Of a stretch of 64,000 nt of DNA, positions 16,301 through 24,222 are shown one piece after another (the stretch's first letter is position 1; every line of letters begins with the position of its first letter). Location of the stretch: positions 1,240,001 through 1,304,000 of the forward strand of contig CAWHMD010000005.1 in the NCBI GenBank assembly GCA_963830385.1. Direction: 5' to 3'. The DNA is from Bog-532 sp963830385. Its GTDB lineage: Bacteria > Actinomycetota > Actinomycetes > Streptosporangiales > Streptosporangiaceae. Position numbers and translations under genes: made by a program. The notes below the pieces were generated by a model. It saw only the letters and a list, made by a program, of their open reading frames with translations, ran no database searches and was not told the origin of the DNA.

Positions 16301-18006
16301 GCCAGGTGGGTGCTGGCGGTGGCGGTCGAGGTGGCGTCGGCCTGCCGCACGTAGACGAACTGGGTCCCGTCGGCCGGGTTGGCCCGGGCCATCGTGGTCA
16401 CGGCCGGGTTGTCGGCGGCCGGGGCGGCTACCGCGGTGGTCTCGTCGACCGACGGCACCGACGTCTCGAAGTCGTTGATCAGCTTGTTCTCGCCGAACTT
16501 GGACCCGGTGATGTCGTTCGGGTCGGACGCCGTGCCGATCTCGCCGGTCTCCCGGATCGCCGCGCCGTAGTCGTAGGAGGTGTAGACGCCGGGGTCGGGC
16601 AGCCAGCCCCAGTTCGTGCCGCCCACCCCCATGTAGTTGCTCTGCATCGTGACGCCCTGAGCAATGTTGTTTTTATAGAAAACGTTCTCAAAGGCCGGCC
16701 CGGTCATCGTGTAGCAGTTGTCATAGCCGGTGCCGCCCCAGCCGTCGAACGAGCCGCCCTGGTACTCGGGCAGGTAGATCGGCATGTTGGGGAAGGCCGG
16801 GTAGCCGTAGGGCTGGCCGAAGCTGCTGGTGTCGGCGCAGTTGAAGCCGAGCGGGTAATTGTCGGTGCCGCTGATGTTGACCGCGCCGAGACCGCTGGTG
16901 AACGTCTGCGAGCCGCAGCACTGGTTGAACGTGAACGGCACGGTGATCCCGTCCGCCTTGGCCTGGGCCTCCAGGTCGGCCATGTACTGCTGGGCGGCCG
17001 TGCCCTGGTTGGCGTACTCGTTCTCGACCTGGTACAAGATCACGTCGCCGCCCTTGGTGACCTGGTGGGCGGCGATGATCGGGTCGATCTCGGACAGCCA
17101 CTGCTCGGCGGCCGACAGGTAGGGCTGGACGTCCGAACGGTAGCCGTTCGGCGAGGTGAGCACCCAGGACGGGATCCCGCCGCCGTCGGTCTCGGCGTTG
17201 ATGTACGGGCCCGGACGGGCGATCACGTACAGCCCGGCCTGCTGGGCCAGGTTGAGGAACGTGTTCATGTCGCGCACGCCGGTGAAGTCGTACACCCCGG
17301 GGGCCGGGGAGCTGTAGTCCCAGTCGAAGTAGACGGTCACCGCGTCGTAGCCGTCGGCCTTCATCTTCTGCAGGTCATCGAGCCACAGCGACGGGCTCGG
17401 CGTCCGCCACGGGTCGAACTCCCCGGCGGTGACGAAGACCCGCTTGCCGTCGATGGACACCGAGTACTGGTCGTAGCTGACCTTCTGCGGGGTCCCGAGC
17501 TGGACGTTCCTCGGCGGGGCGATCGCGGCCGGGGTGACGGAACTCGAGGTGGCGGCAGGACCGCTGGCCGTCTTGGTGTTGGCGGTGACCGTGAACGTGT
17601 AGGAGGTGCCATCGCTGAGGCCGTCGATGATGACCCAGTCGTTGGGGACAGCGGCCGTAACGTGCTGGCCGCCCGAGGAGGTGACGGTGTAGCTGACCAC
17701 CGAGCCTGCGCCGGTGGACGGTGGGCACCAGACCACGGTGGCCGATGCGCTGCCGCCGATGGCCCGTACCTGCTGGGGCGCGCCTACGGTGGGCGAACTG
17801 GCCGCGGCTGGGGACGCGGCAGGGCAGGATGCGTCGCTGCCGGACGCCTTCTGCGCTGGCTGGCCGACGGCTGTGGAGGTGGTGGCCGCCCCGGTGGTGG
17901 CCGCCGCGGTGGTGGCGTGGGCTAGCTGGGGTGCCAGCAGTCCCAGGACCAGCACGATCACGCTGATCGAGGACAGTCGCGCCCGCCTGCGGAGGTTCCG
18001 GTTCAT
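13330..18006 (-). CDS. Very large secreted GH35 beta-galactosidase
   Basis: This 1558-residue protein has a Sec signal peptide (MNRNLRRRARLSS, a hydrophobic core, LAHATTAA). A fibronectin type III-like module follows (~60-155), then a GH35 TIM barrel (~165-500). The catalytic acid/base is E330 (QVENEY) and the nucleophile E414 (YLPEYQGG). Downstream are beta-sandwich and jelly-roll modules with galactose-binding-like segments, and an NPCBM-associated/NEW3-like module around GWTVAPAG, then a C-terminal beta domain. It would hydrolyse beta-galactosyl polysaccharides outside the cell. The ATG at 18006 is chosen because it begins the signal peptide; 24 upstream codons are not signal-like. A long inverted repeat lies ~300 bp upstream. 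Confidence 0.88.
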   Translation of the reverse strand: MNRNLRRRARLSSISVIVLVLGLLAPQLAHATTAAATTGAATTSTAVGQPAQKASGSDASCPAASPAAASSPTVGAPQQVRAIGGSASATVVWCPPSTGAGSVVSYTVTSSGGQHVTAAVPNDWVIIDGLSDGTSYTFTVTANTKTASGPAATSSSVTPAAIAPPRNVQLGTPQKVSYDQYSVSIDGKRVFVTAGEFDPWRTPSPSLWLDDLQKMKADGYDAVTVYFDWDYSSPAPGVYDFTGVRDMNTFLNLAQQAGLYVIARPGPYINAETDGGGIPSWVLTSPNGYRSDVQPYLSAAEQWLSEIDPIIAAHQVTKGGDVILYQVENEYANQGTAAQQYMADLEAQAKADGITVPFTFNQCCGSQTFTSGLGAVNISGTDNYPLGFNCADTSSFGQPYGYPAFPNMPIYLPEYQGGSFDGWGGTGYDNCYTMTGPAFENVFYKNNIAQGVTMQSNYMGVGGTNWGWLPDPGVYTSYDYGAAIRETGEIGTASDPNDITGSKFGENKLINDFETSVPSVDETTAVAAPAADNPAVTTMARANPADGTQFVYVRQADATSTATASTHLALNLSQGAGYTYDDTASALTYTGTWTHAGPSSGYSGGDYDSTESWSQTAGDTMSVTFSGTAVQWIGPKNTNGGIADVSIDGKQAATVDTYSAAGKEFQQVLYSATGLAAGSHTLTIAVSGNKNAAATADTVVVDAINVPTAAQQAGYYPVVPQSGTITLQGRDSRLLVGNEQFAGQHLVYSTSELATQGTVGGRATALLYDPAGTDGETVLRYTSQPTVKVLAGSVAQTWDASRGDLRLDYTHHGLAEVQITGGGVPPLLLLLADTSTAEGFWPVSTATGSALVQGGYLVRTAASHGGVLALTGDTSQAGPLTVWPPAGTKAVTWNGRPLAVKANPDGSLTGSIGGPAKVTLPTLTNWRFAAEAPEAQPGFDDSAWTLADHPVSNASSPGTPVLYASDYGYDHGFVWYRGHFTATGGETGVTLTADGISPTGAYSVWLNGAFLGSAAAAGAQAQTHPFPPGAVQKAKDNVIAVLVENTGNPEGPSGEKVGLYQAALTGSAAPVIWRLMGDPGGTTLQDPVRGVMNAAGLYGSDHGWDLPGYPDQSWQPVSLPDSWSTRGVPAGVGWYRTSFSLSLPPNSYVPIDVQLGQAAPGAGTASYRAFIYVNGWLIGRYVNNVGPQHQFYMPAGILNDHGGNTLAIAVWGLNQAGGGLDQVKLVAAGDQAGGVPVSPVASPGYSAATYGAPTAPAPTLAAVPSTTLVTSSFTVKETLTNPAGPPLTGATEALTAPSGWTVAPAGATPVGTIAPGRSASATFKVTAPSSGLTAGAVNLLATATYGPGRQQLLSTAQVQVPAASLASTYDNTGITDDSNPAPSSGFAGFDGEGTTYSAQGLAAAGLTPGASVSAGGQAFTWPNVPSAQPDNTMAEGQTITVPASAASGGSLGVLTAANNSAESGTGTVYYTDGSTSTFTLSVGNFWYPSGQNGNPSDTQVAAVNYANYPTGSSGHTIYLFEQNIPLTAGKTAEAVTLPSLGSVTGYNAALHIFALSSG

Positions 18007-18739
18007 CACGCTCACCCACAGCCGCACAGAATCGACAGGATTCGAGTCCAAAAGAACTCGGAATCGCACGCCTGTCAAGCGTGTGTGACGTGAGTGCCTT
18101 AAGTGATCGATGGGTTTTGGGCAGGCTGGGTCTCAGGCCTGGGCATCAGGGCGGGCCGCGGGGCGGGCGGCGGCTGGGTGACTGGCCCGGGGAGAGGCGG
18201 GGGCAGCGGCCGGGACAGGTGGGAGCAGCGGGCTGGTGTCGGCCGGGGCCATGGCCGGGGGTGTACACGTGGCGTGCCTGTCCCGGCTCTCCAGTCACAG
18301 GAGTTCAAGATCAATCGCTCGGTTACGTTGACGGCGCTATTCACTGACAACGCAACCGAGCAATGGATCATGACCGGGGAGACGCGGCCCGGCGCCACGT
18401 CAGCTGCGCGGTGGCCCTCCAGCCCGGCCATGAGTGTGCACTTGGCATACCTCACAAGCCCCCTGGTCACACCCGTCCCAGCCTCGGGTTTCACTGGTGC
18501 AAAGTCGATTATCACTGCAAACGCTCCTGTAGGCCTGGGCGTCGGCCCGGTCGGATTGGGTCATGCGGTGGACCTGCGGGACGACCAGTTTGGGCTGATC
18601 CGCCGAGGGACCGGGCGAGGCTCGGAGGCGCTTGATTTGGAGGCGGGTGAGAGGCAGGGTCGGGTCAGTGGGCGTGGCTGCCGGGTGGACCCGGGGGCCC
18701 TCCCCGGGAAGTTCAGGGTTTTCCAAAGGCGGGACGGGC
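18007..18739. other. Long intergenic region upstream of GH35 gene
   Basis: No convincing gene is seen in these ~730 bp; the many open frames lack family features and good starts. The first part is G-rich, with an 8-bp palindrome GTGTACAC at 18261. The central part around 18300-18520 is less GC-rich and holds the long inverted repeat listed separately. It probably contains the GH35 promoter on one side and the DUF3099 promoter on the other. Confidence 0.5.
18309..18369. repeat. Long imperfect inverted repeat (22-base arms)
   Basis: Arms at 18309-18330 and 18348-18369 pair at 19 of 22 positions. The inner core is GCTCGGTTACGTTG against CAACGCAACCGAGC, with one mismatch and a 17-base loop. It is located in the divergent GH35/DUF3099 intergenic region. 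It could be an operator, an attenuator or a structured RNA. Confidence 0.75.
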
Positions 18740-18955
18740 GTGAACGGCGAAGCGGGACCGGAACCACCGCGGCGGGACAAGCGCTGGTACTTCGCCCTGA
18801 TGGGGGTGTGCGTCGCGCTGTTCGTGCTGTCGTGGGCGGTGGTGGAGCGCTACTCGATGGTGGCGGCGGTGATCATGTCGGCGGTGGCGCTGGTCATACC
18901 GCCGCTGGCCGCGATCGTGGCCAACCGGGCCAGCGCGGTCGACCGGCGCCGGTGA
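18740..18955 (+). CDS. DUF3099 small membrane protein
   Basis: This 71-residue protein has a charged N-terminus (PPRRDKRWYF) and two hydrophobic helices (ALMGVCVALFVLSWAVVE and VIMSAVALVIPPLAAIVANR). It matches the actinobacterial DUF3099 family in length and motif, including the conserved IPPxAAIVANR ending. Function is unknown. The GTG at 18740 is chosen because it gives the usual length; the open frame extends ~35 codons further upstream without resemblance. It would sit in the cytoplasmic membrane. It is followed by a convergent DUF1360 gene. Confidence 0.7.
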   Translation: MNGEAGPEPPRRDKRWYFALMGVCVALFVLSWAVVERYSMVAAVIMSAVALVIPPLAAIVANRASAVDRRR

Positions 18956-18985
18956 GGGGCGGGGCGGCGGGCCGGGACGGACGAG

Positions 18986-19516
18986 TTATCCGGCTTTTTG
19001 CTCGGCGTGGGCGTAGGCGAACTGGAGGAAGTCCGAGCCGGCCAGGACGGCCAGGGTGGTCGCGGCCAGGCGGGTGGCGCGGGGGGCGAAGACGTAGCCG
19101 GCCGTGAAGCCGGTCGACACCCACATGCCGATGCAGAACGGGCAGGTCACCAGCTCGCCGACGGTTTTCTTGCTGCCGCTGGAGCGGACGTCTTCGGCCA
19201 GCTCGGCCGGGCCGGAGGTGCCTTCGAACGTGGTGAACGGGGCGCGCAGGGGGCTGGTCACCGGGTCCTTGGCCAGCAGACGGCTCAGCTTGTGGGTGGC
19301 GACGGCGGTCACGGCGGTGTCCCAGGGGCTGATCCGCTCGGGCAGCGCGCGGCCGCTCAGCCGGGCTGTGGCCGCGATCGCCGCCACAACGCCGCCGTAC
19401 ACCGACATCGCTCCGGCGTAGCCGCGCAGCGGGAAGTCCTCACCGTGCGCGTACTGCTGCTCCTGCTGGCGCCAGCCGTTGGTCACCCGGTCCTTGATGG
19501 TTGTCAGCTCAGGCAT
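18986..19516 (-). CDS. DUF1360 family membrane protein
   Basis: This 176-residue protein contains the DUF1360 features THKLSRLLAKDPVTSPLRAPF and the conserved CPFCIGMWVS cysteine motif, followed by a hydrophobic helix. The family occurs in Bacillus spore-coat clusters and widely in actinomycetes; its biochemical role is unknown. The paired cysteines (CPFC) suggest a redox or metal site. The ATG at 19516 (MPELTTIKDR) begins the family-like sequence, although no strong ribosome binding site is visible and an ATG eleven codons upstream is possible. It is divergent from the dehydrogenase gene at 19626, with ~110 bp between them. Confidence 0.78.
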   Translation of the reverse strand: MPELTTIKDRVTNGWRQQEQQYAHGEDFPLRGYAGAMSVYGGVVAAIAATARLSGRALPERISPWDTAVTAVATHKLSRLLAKDPVTSPLRAPFTTFEGTSGPAELAEDVRSSGSKKTVGELVTCPFCIGMWVSTGFTAGYVFAPRATRLAATTLAVLAGSDFLQFAYAHAEQKAG

Positions 19517-19625
19517 GGCGGCTGCGCTACCCCGGATGCGGTCGCCCATGCGGGCTGGTGTAGGCCATAACTGGCCGGGTAGCGAGGCCGCGCGATCAGA
19601 TGGGCAACCACAGGAAGGTGGCACG

Positions 19626-20534
19626 ATGAGCGGTCAGCAGACCGTGGCGGTGCTCGGCGCCGGAGGAACGATGGGCTTCCCGATGGCCGCGAACCTGGCC
19701 CGGGCCGGGTTTTCGGTCCGCGCCTGGAACCGGTCCCGGGACAAGGCCGAGCCGCTGGCCGACGACGGGGTGCAGGTGTGCGACACCCCGGCCGCGGCGG
19801 CCGACGGCGCCGGCGTGATCCTCACCATGCTGGCCGACACCGACGCCGTGCTGGCCGCGGTGGACGGGCCCGACGGCGCGTTCGCGGCGGTGCCGGCCGG
19901 GGCCGGATCGGGGCCGGTGGACGCGGACGGGGTGCTCTGGCTGCAGATGAGCACGATCGGTGAGGCCGGCACCGAACGCTGTGCGGACCTGGCGGGCCGC
20001 CACGACGTCGACCTGGTCGACGCGCCAGTGCTCGGGACCAAGCAGCCCGCCACCGAGGGGAAGCTGGTGGTGCTGGCCTCCGGGCCGGCCACGATGAAGC
20101 ACCGGGTCCAGCCGATCTTCGACGCGGTCGGGCAGAAGACGATCTGGGTCGGTGAGGCCGGGGCGGGCACGCGGCTGAAGCTGGTGGCCAACAACTGGGT
20201 GCTGACCGTGACCGAGGGCGCGGCCGAGACGATCGCGCTGGCGGAAGGGCTCGGCCTGGACCCGCGGCTGTTCCTGGAAGCGGTCAGCGGCGGCCCGCTC
20301 GACCTGCCGTACCTGCGGATCAAGAGCGACGCCATCCTCAGCCAGGACTTCACGCCGTCGTTCCGGCTGCAACTGGCGGCCAAGGACGCGGGGCTGGTGG
20401 CGGAGGCGGCCGAACGGCATCAGGTGGACGTGCCGCTCACCCGGCTGCTGCGGGACCGGCTGGCCGAGGCGACGCACGAGCACGGTGACAAGGACGCGGC
20501 GGCGACGTACCTGACCAGCGCGCCCGACCGCTGA
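19626..20534 (+). CDS. NAD(P)-dependent beta-hydroxyacid dehydrogenase (3-hydroxyisobutyrate dehydrogenase family)
   Basis: This 302-residue enzyme opens with the family Rossmann motif VLGAGGTMGFPMAANLARAG and a WNRSRDK segment that suggests NADP(H) preference. It has the substrate-binding DAPVLGTKQPATEG (the family motif is DAPVSGG) and the catalytic lysine region GTRLKLVANNW. Members oxidise or reduce beta-hydroxyacids such as 3-hydroxyisobutyrate, tartronate semialdehyde or glyoxylate; the true substrate is unknown. The start at 19626 follows AGGAAGG. The central motif deviates (GTK instead of SGG), which may signal an unusual substrate. It is convergent with the nucleotidyltransferase gene 22 bp downstream. 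Confidence 0.87.
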   Translation: MSGQQTVAVLGAGGTMGFPMAANLARAGFSVRAWNRSRDKAEPLADDGVQVCDTPAAAADGAGVILTMLADTDAVLAAVDGPDGAFAAVPAGAGSGPVDADGVLWLQMSTIGEAGTERCADLAGRHDVDLVDAPVLGTKQPATEGKLVVLASGPATMKHRVQPIFDAVGQKTIWVGEAGAGTRLKLVANNWVLTVTEGAAETIALAEGLGLDPRLFLEAVSGGPLDLPYLRIKSDAILSQDFTPSFRLQLAAKDAGLVAEAAERHQVDVPLTRLLRDRLAEATHEHGDKDAAATYLTSAPDR

Positions 20535-20556
20535 TCAGCAGGGACGGCCCTCTTGC

Positions 20557-21096
20557 TCAGACGGGTTTGCCGTGCTCGGCGGCCAGCACCGAGCCGACCG
20601 GGTCGGCCGAGTCACGGATCCGCTCGACCAGGCCGGCGGTCGAGCGGCCCGGCAGGTAGCCCACCGTGGTCACCCGGCCGCCGTAGATCTCGACCGCGAG
20701 CCGCTCGGTCAGGGTGTCGGCGTCGTGGTCGCCGCCCTTGACGTAGAGGTCGGGGCGCACGGCTTCCACCAGATCGGCGGTGCTGTCGCCGTCCAAGATC
20801 GTCACGTACTCGACGCAGCCGATCGCGGCCACGATCGCGGCCCGGTCCTCGGCGGGTATGACCGGGCGGCCGGGCCCCTTGACCTTGCGGACGGTCTCGT
20901 CGGACTGGACGCCGACGACCAGCACGTCCCCCAGCGAGGCGGCCTGCTGCAGGCACTCAACGTGGCCACGGTGCAGCACGTCGAAGCAGCCGCTGGTCAG
21001 GACGATGCGGTGACCAGCCCGGCGATGCCCGGAAAGGCAGCGCGCCAGAAGGTCAACGGGCCAGATCGAATCAAGTCGCCAGTCCTCGAACTGCAC
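20557..21096 (-). CDS. RfaE2/HldE C-terminal-type nucleotidyltransferase
   Basis: This 179-residue protein of the cytidylyltransferase-like superfamily has the nucleotide-binding HxGH motif in SGCFDVLHRGHVECLQQA (~35-52), then GVQSDETVRKVKGPGRPV and YVKGGDHDADTL. These match the adenylyltransferase half of HldE/RfaE2, which makes ADP-heptose from heptose-1-phosphate. In an actinobacterium without LPS it may activate a heptose or related sugar phosphate for a glycan or secondary metabolite. No kinase half or other heptose gene is nearby. The N-terminal ~25 residues are not part of the core domain, so the true start could be a later GTG. Confidence 0.82.
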   Translation of the reverse strand: MQFEDWRLDSIWPVDLLARCLSGHRRAGHRIVLTSGCFDVLHRGHVECLQQAASLGDVLVVGVQSDETVRKVKGPGRPVIPAEDRAAIVAAIGCVEYVTILDGDSTADLVEAVRPDLYVKGGDHDADTLTERLAVEIYGGRVTTVGYLPGRSTAGLVERIRDSADPVGSVLAAEHGKPV

Positions 21097-21309
21097 GTCC
21101 GCAACACCACTTCCGCATCGCAGTTAGCGGCGCGATACCCGCCTGTCAGCCCGGCAAACGGCCCGCTGACCTGACGGTCGGCGCCGCGGCCGGCTGCGTC
21201 CCAGCCGGTGGTCGCGCTCCTTGCCCCGTTTCAGTCGTTCCCCCACTCACGGCCTAAAACGCACAATCGAGCGATAAGACGGAACCGCGGCAGCTTCTTA
21301 ACCAGATCT

Positions 21310-22854
21310 TCAGGCCAAGCCGAGCACGCCGAACGAGTGACCGGCCCACAGGCGGCGGGATGTGTCCTCCGGGTAGGGCGAGTCGGTGACCGGGTCGTCG
21401 TAGACGCGGGTGATCCGGCCCGCGGGCTCATACGCCGGCCAGTCGGTGCTGCGGCCCGCCGCGAACGCGGTCCAGTCCGCCCGGATGCGCTGGCCGAGCA
21501 CCAGCGCCGATTCCGGTACCGGCTGGCCGAACAGCATCTGGCCGAAGTCGGCCTGCAGGGTGCCGAACACCAGCGGCACGTCGAGGCCGTGGCAGGCGCC
21601 GAGAGCACCGCCCGCGCCGGGCGCCGGATAGCCCAGCTCGTACAGGTACACGGCGCCACCGGCGGTGGCCTGCGCGTCCGCCAGGTGCAGGGCCGGCATC
21701 CGGAACAGCCAGTCGGAGTAGGCCAGCTCGTACAGGCGCGCGGTGTCCGCCTCGGGGTAGGCGGCCCGGTAGGCCGCCACCCCACCGGGCTGGGCCGCGA
21801 ACGCGGCCAGCCCGCTGGCCAGCTCGGCGGCGGCCAGCTCGTTCCCGATCGTGAACAGCCGGCACTCGTCCCGGTTGTGCCCGATGATCAGCTCGATGTC
21901 GCGGGCGCGGCCCCCGGCCAGGGCCTGCCACGGCGCGGTGCTCAGCACCTCACCGTCGACCACCGGGGAGAACGGGGTCAGCGTGTGGGCGACCACGCCC
22001 CAGCGGTCCCGGTGCTGCCCGAACAAGGCCAGCGCGGCCTCGCCCGCCGCCACCAGCCGGACCGGGTCGACGTCGGCCAGGGCGGTGGCCGCGGGGCTGA
22101 GGCCGACATCCTGGGCGGCCACGCTGGCCAGGTCGGCGGCCAACTCGGCCGAGAAGAACGTGCCCGGCACGCTCTGCACGATCGCGCGCCGGAACAGCCC
22201 GGCCGCCTGGTCCATGGCCAGCAGGGACGCGACCGACCCGCCCCCGGCCGACTCCCCGAACACGGTGACCTGGCCCGGGTCACCGCCGAAGGCGGCGATG
22301 TTGTCCTGCACCCAGCGCAGCGCGGCCACCTGATCGAGCAGGCCACGGTTGGCCGGCGCGCCGGTCAGCTGGGCGAAGCCTTCCATGCCGAGCCGGTAGT
22401 TGAAGCTCACGACGACCACGCCGCCGCGGGCCAGCACGGCCCCGTCGTAGGCGGCGCCGCTGGACGCGCCGCCCACGTAGGCGCCGCCGTAGATCCAGAC
22501 CAGCACCGGCAGCCGGGCCGCCCCGAGGCCGGGCGACCAGACGTTGACGGTCAGCCAGCTGTCCGGATCGCCGGCGCCGGGTGGTGCGGACACCACCCGG
22601 CCCTGCGGCTGGGGCGGCGGCGCGCCGAACTCGAATGCGTCACGGGTGCCGGCCCACGGCTCGGCCGGCTGGGGCGCCTGGAAGCGCAGCGCCCCGACCG
22701 GCGGCCGGGCGAAGGGGATGCCGCGGAACACCGCCAGCCCGTCCTCGTGGCGCCCGCGGACCGCACCGGCAGTGGTGCGAACCTGGGGCGCCGGCGCTTG
22801 CGCGGCTTCCGGGCTGGTCACGGCGGGCGGACCGTCAGCTGCGGACGGGTTCAA
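21310..22854 (-). CDS. Type-B carboxylesterase/lipase
   Basis: This 514-residue alpha/beta hydrolase has the carboxylesterase type-B signature: FRGIPFARPPVGALRF near residue 45, the oxyanion GG motif (IYGGAYVGGA) and the nucleophile elbow FGESAGGGS with S202. A histidine in the C-terminal half (HGLDVPLVFG) is a candidate catalytic base. No signal peptide is visible, so it is probably cytoplasmic. It hydrolyses carboxylic esters of unknown identity. Its start overlaps the end of the deazaflavin-dependent gene by 20 bases, so the two are translationally coupled and may act on the same compound. Confidence 0.9.
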   Translation of the reverse strand: MNPSAADGPPAVTSPEAAQAPAPQVRTTAGAVRGRHEDGLAVFRGIPFARPPVGALRFQAPQPAEPWAGTRDAFEFGAPPPQPQGRVVSAPPGAGDPDSWLTVNVWSPGLGAARLPVLVWIYGGAYVGGASSGAAYDGAVLARGGVVVVSFNYRLGMEGFAQLTGAPANRGLLDQVAALRWVQDNIAAFGGDPGQVTVFGESAGGGSVASLLAMDQAAGLFRRAIVQSVPGTFFSAELAADLASVAAQDVGLSPAATALADVDPVRLVAAGEAALALFGQHRDRWGVVAHTLTPFSPVVDGEVLSTAPWQALAGGRARDIELIIGHNRDECRLFTIGNELAAAELASGLAAFAAQPGGVAAYRAAYPEADTARLYELAYSDWLFRMPALHLADAQATAGGAVYLYELGYPAPGAGGALGACHGLDVPLVFGTLQADFGQMLFGQPVPESALVLGQRIRADWTAFAAGRSTDWPAYEPAGRITRVYDDPVTDSPYPEDTSRRLWAGHSFGVLGLA

Positions 22855-23251
22855 GGATGACGACCGGGATCTGCCGGGTGGTCTTGTGCTCGTACTCGGC
22901 GAACCCCGGCTGGTCCTTCTTCTGCTGGGTCCAGATCGGTTCCCGCTCCTCCGGGCCGGCCACCCGGGCGGTCACCTGGACCGTGTCGGTGCCGATCTCG
23001 ATCGTGGCCAGCGGGTGGGCCTGCAGGTTGTGGTACCAGGCCGGGTTCTCGGGCGCGCCGGCCTTGGAGGCGAAGATCGCGTAGCCGCCATCGACCGGCT
23101 GGTAGGCGAGCGGGGTGACCCGCTGCTGGCCGGACTTGGCCCCGGTGTGGTGCAGCAGGATCAGGTTGTTGGCGGGAAACGCCTCGACCTTTCCGCCGTT
23201 GGCGCGGAACTCGTCGATGACGCGGGCATTCCAATCATTGGGCTGAGTCAC
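22835..23251 (-). CDS. F420 (deazaflavin)-dependent nitroreductase-family protein, DDN-like
   Basis: This 138-residue split-beta-barrel protein has the DDN-family pattern VEAFPANNLILLHHTGAKSG, TPLAYQPVDGGYAIFASKAG and NPAWYHNLQAHP. These motifs line the F420 or fatty-acid site in Mycobacterium relatives. Substrates are unknown; characterised members reduce quinones or nitroimidazoles. The GTG at 23251 is chosen because a longer start at 23284 would overlap the divergent pentapeptide gene. A -10-like hexamer 7 bases upstream suggests a leaderless transcript. It is coupled to the following esterase gene. Confidence 0.88.
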   Translation of the reverse strand: MTQPNDWNARVIDEFRANGGKVEAFPANNLILLHHTGAKSGQQRVTPLAYQPVDGGYAIFASKAGAPENPAWYHNLQAHPLATIEIGTDTVQVTARVAGPEEREPIWTQQKKDQPGFAEYEHKTTRQIPVVILEPVRS

Positions 23252-23257
23252 AGTCGG

Positions 23258-23264
23258 TAGGTTA
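23258..23264. promoter_or_regulatory. Shared symmetric -10 element for two divergent leaderless genes
   Basis: TAGGTTA contains TAGGTT on the plus strand, 8 bases before the ATG at 23272. On the minus strand it contains TAACCT, 7 bases before the GTG at 23251. Both fit TANNNT at the spacing of leaderless actinobacterial genes. No ribosome binding site is seen in either direction. Confidence 0.55.
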
Positions 23265-23271
23265 GGCCCTG

Positions 23272-23922
23272 ATGAAGCTGCCACGCGAACTCGGTGACCT
23301 GCCGTTCGGCGGTTCGCTCACCGCTACCGACGGCGCACTCGAAACCGAGGGACACTACGACGGGCTGCTGTTCGGGGGCCTGTCGCTGGAGGCCGCGAAC
23401 GCCGATCACGCTCGGTTCGTGGAGTGCGCGTTCTCCGACGTCACGATGGACGACGTGACGCTGCGCAAGAGCCGGCTGAGCGACGTGTGGCTGCGCGACG
23501 TGCGGCTGCTGTCGGCCGACCTGGCCGGGTCGACCTGGCTGGACGCCACCTTCGTCGGCTGCTCGGGGGCCGGGATCCAGGCGTTCGACTCCAGCTTCCA
23601 GCGGGTCGGGTTCGCCGACTGCAAGCTCGACTCGTGGAACTTCCGCGGCGCCACGCTGACCGACGTCACGTTCGACCACTGCCTGCTGCGCGACACCGAC
23701 TTCGGCGGCGCCACCCTGAAGCGGGTCACGTTCGCGGGCTGCACGCTGACCCGGGCGGACTTCTCCCGCGCCACCTTGACCAAGGCCGACCTGCGGGGCG
23801 CCGAGCTGGACATCACCGCGGGCTACGAGTCTCTGCGGGGCGCGATCATGACGACCGCGCAGCTCATCTCGATCGCCCCGGCGCTGGCTCAGCAGATCGG
23901 CATCACGATCAAGGACTCGTGA
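23272..23922 (+). CDS. Pentapeptide-repeat protein
   Basis: This 216-residue protein is dominated by A(D/N)LxX-type pentapeptide repeats, for example FVECAFSDVTMDDVTLRKSRL and ADFSRATLTKADLRGAELD. They span ~35-185 and build a right-handed quadrilateral beta-helix. Some relatives (MfpA, Qnr) mimic DNA and protect DNA gyrase from quinolones; most have unknown roles. No signal peptide is present. The C-terminal ~25 residues form a helix outside the repeat. The ATG at 23272 lacks a ribosome binding site but has a -10 hexamer 8 bases upstream, so it is probably leaderless. It diverges from the DDN-like gene by only 20 bp. Confidence 0.88.
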   Translation: MKLPRELGDLPFGGSLTATDGALETEGHYDGLLFGGLSLEAANADHARFVECAFSDVTMDDVTLRKSRLSDVWLRDVRLLSADLAGSTWLDATFVGCSGAGIQAFDSSFQRVGFADCKLDSWNFRGATLTDVTFDHCLLRDTDFGGATLKRVTFAGCTLTRADFSRATLTKADLRGAELDITAGYESLRGAIMTTAQLISIAPALAQQIGITIKDS

Positions 23923-24045
23923 GCCCGCCGAGCGGAGCTGAGCCACGGGTGGCGGGTGGGCGTTAGGGGTTGACTGGTGCGCGTGTGAGTCCCATCGCTG
24001 TCGGCTTTTGAGGCTCAAGTGGTGTTTGTGGCTGGTGGGCTCGGG

Positions 24046-24210
24046 AGCCGGGTGTGGCGCACTGGGGCAGGTGTGGCGCACTGGGCAGCGGGTGCCTGGG
24101 GCAGGCGGGTGCCTGGGGCAGGTGTGGTGTCTGGGCAGGCGGGTGCCTGGGCATGTGAGTTGAGGGGCTGGGGTGTGGGGGGCTGGGGTGTGGGGGGCTG
24201 GCGGGGGCAG
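24046..24210. repeat. G-rich degenerate tandem repeats
   Basis: Several short tandem families follow each other: GTGTGGCGCACTGGG-type units (~24050-24090), GCGGGTGCCTGGGGCAG-type units (~24088-24160) and GGGGCTGGGGTGTGG units (~24170-24205). All have dense G runs on the plus strand. No coding frame through them looks real. Confidence 0.7.
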
Positions 24211-24222
24211 GAGGAGGAGGGG

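Noticed and set aside
13354..17925. Two long plus-strand open frames opposite the GH35 gene
   Set aside because: They are antisense shadows with low-complexity Gly/Arg/Val composition; the minus strand has signal peptide and catalytic motifs.
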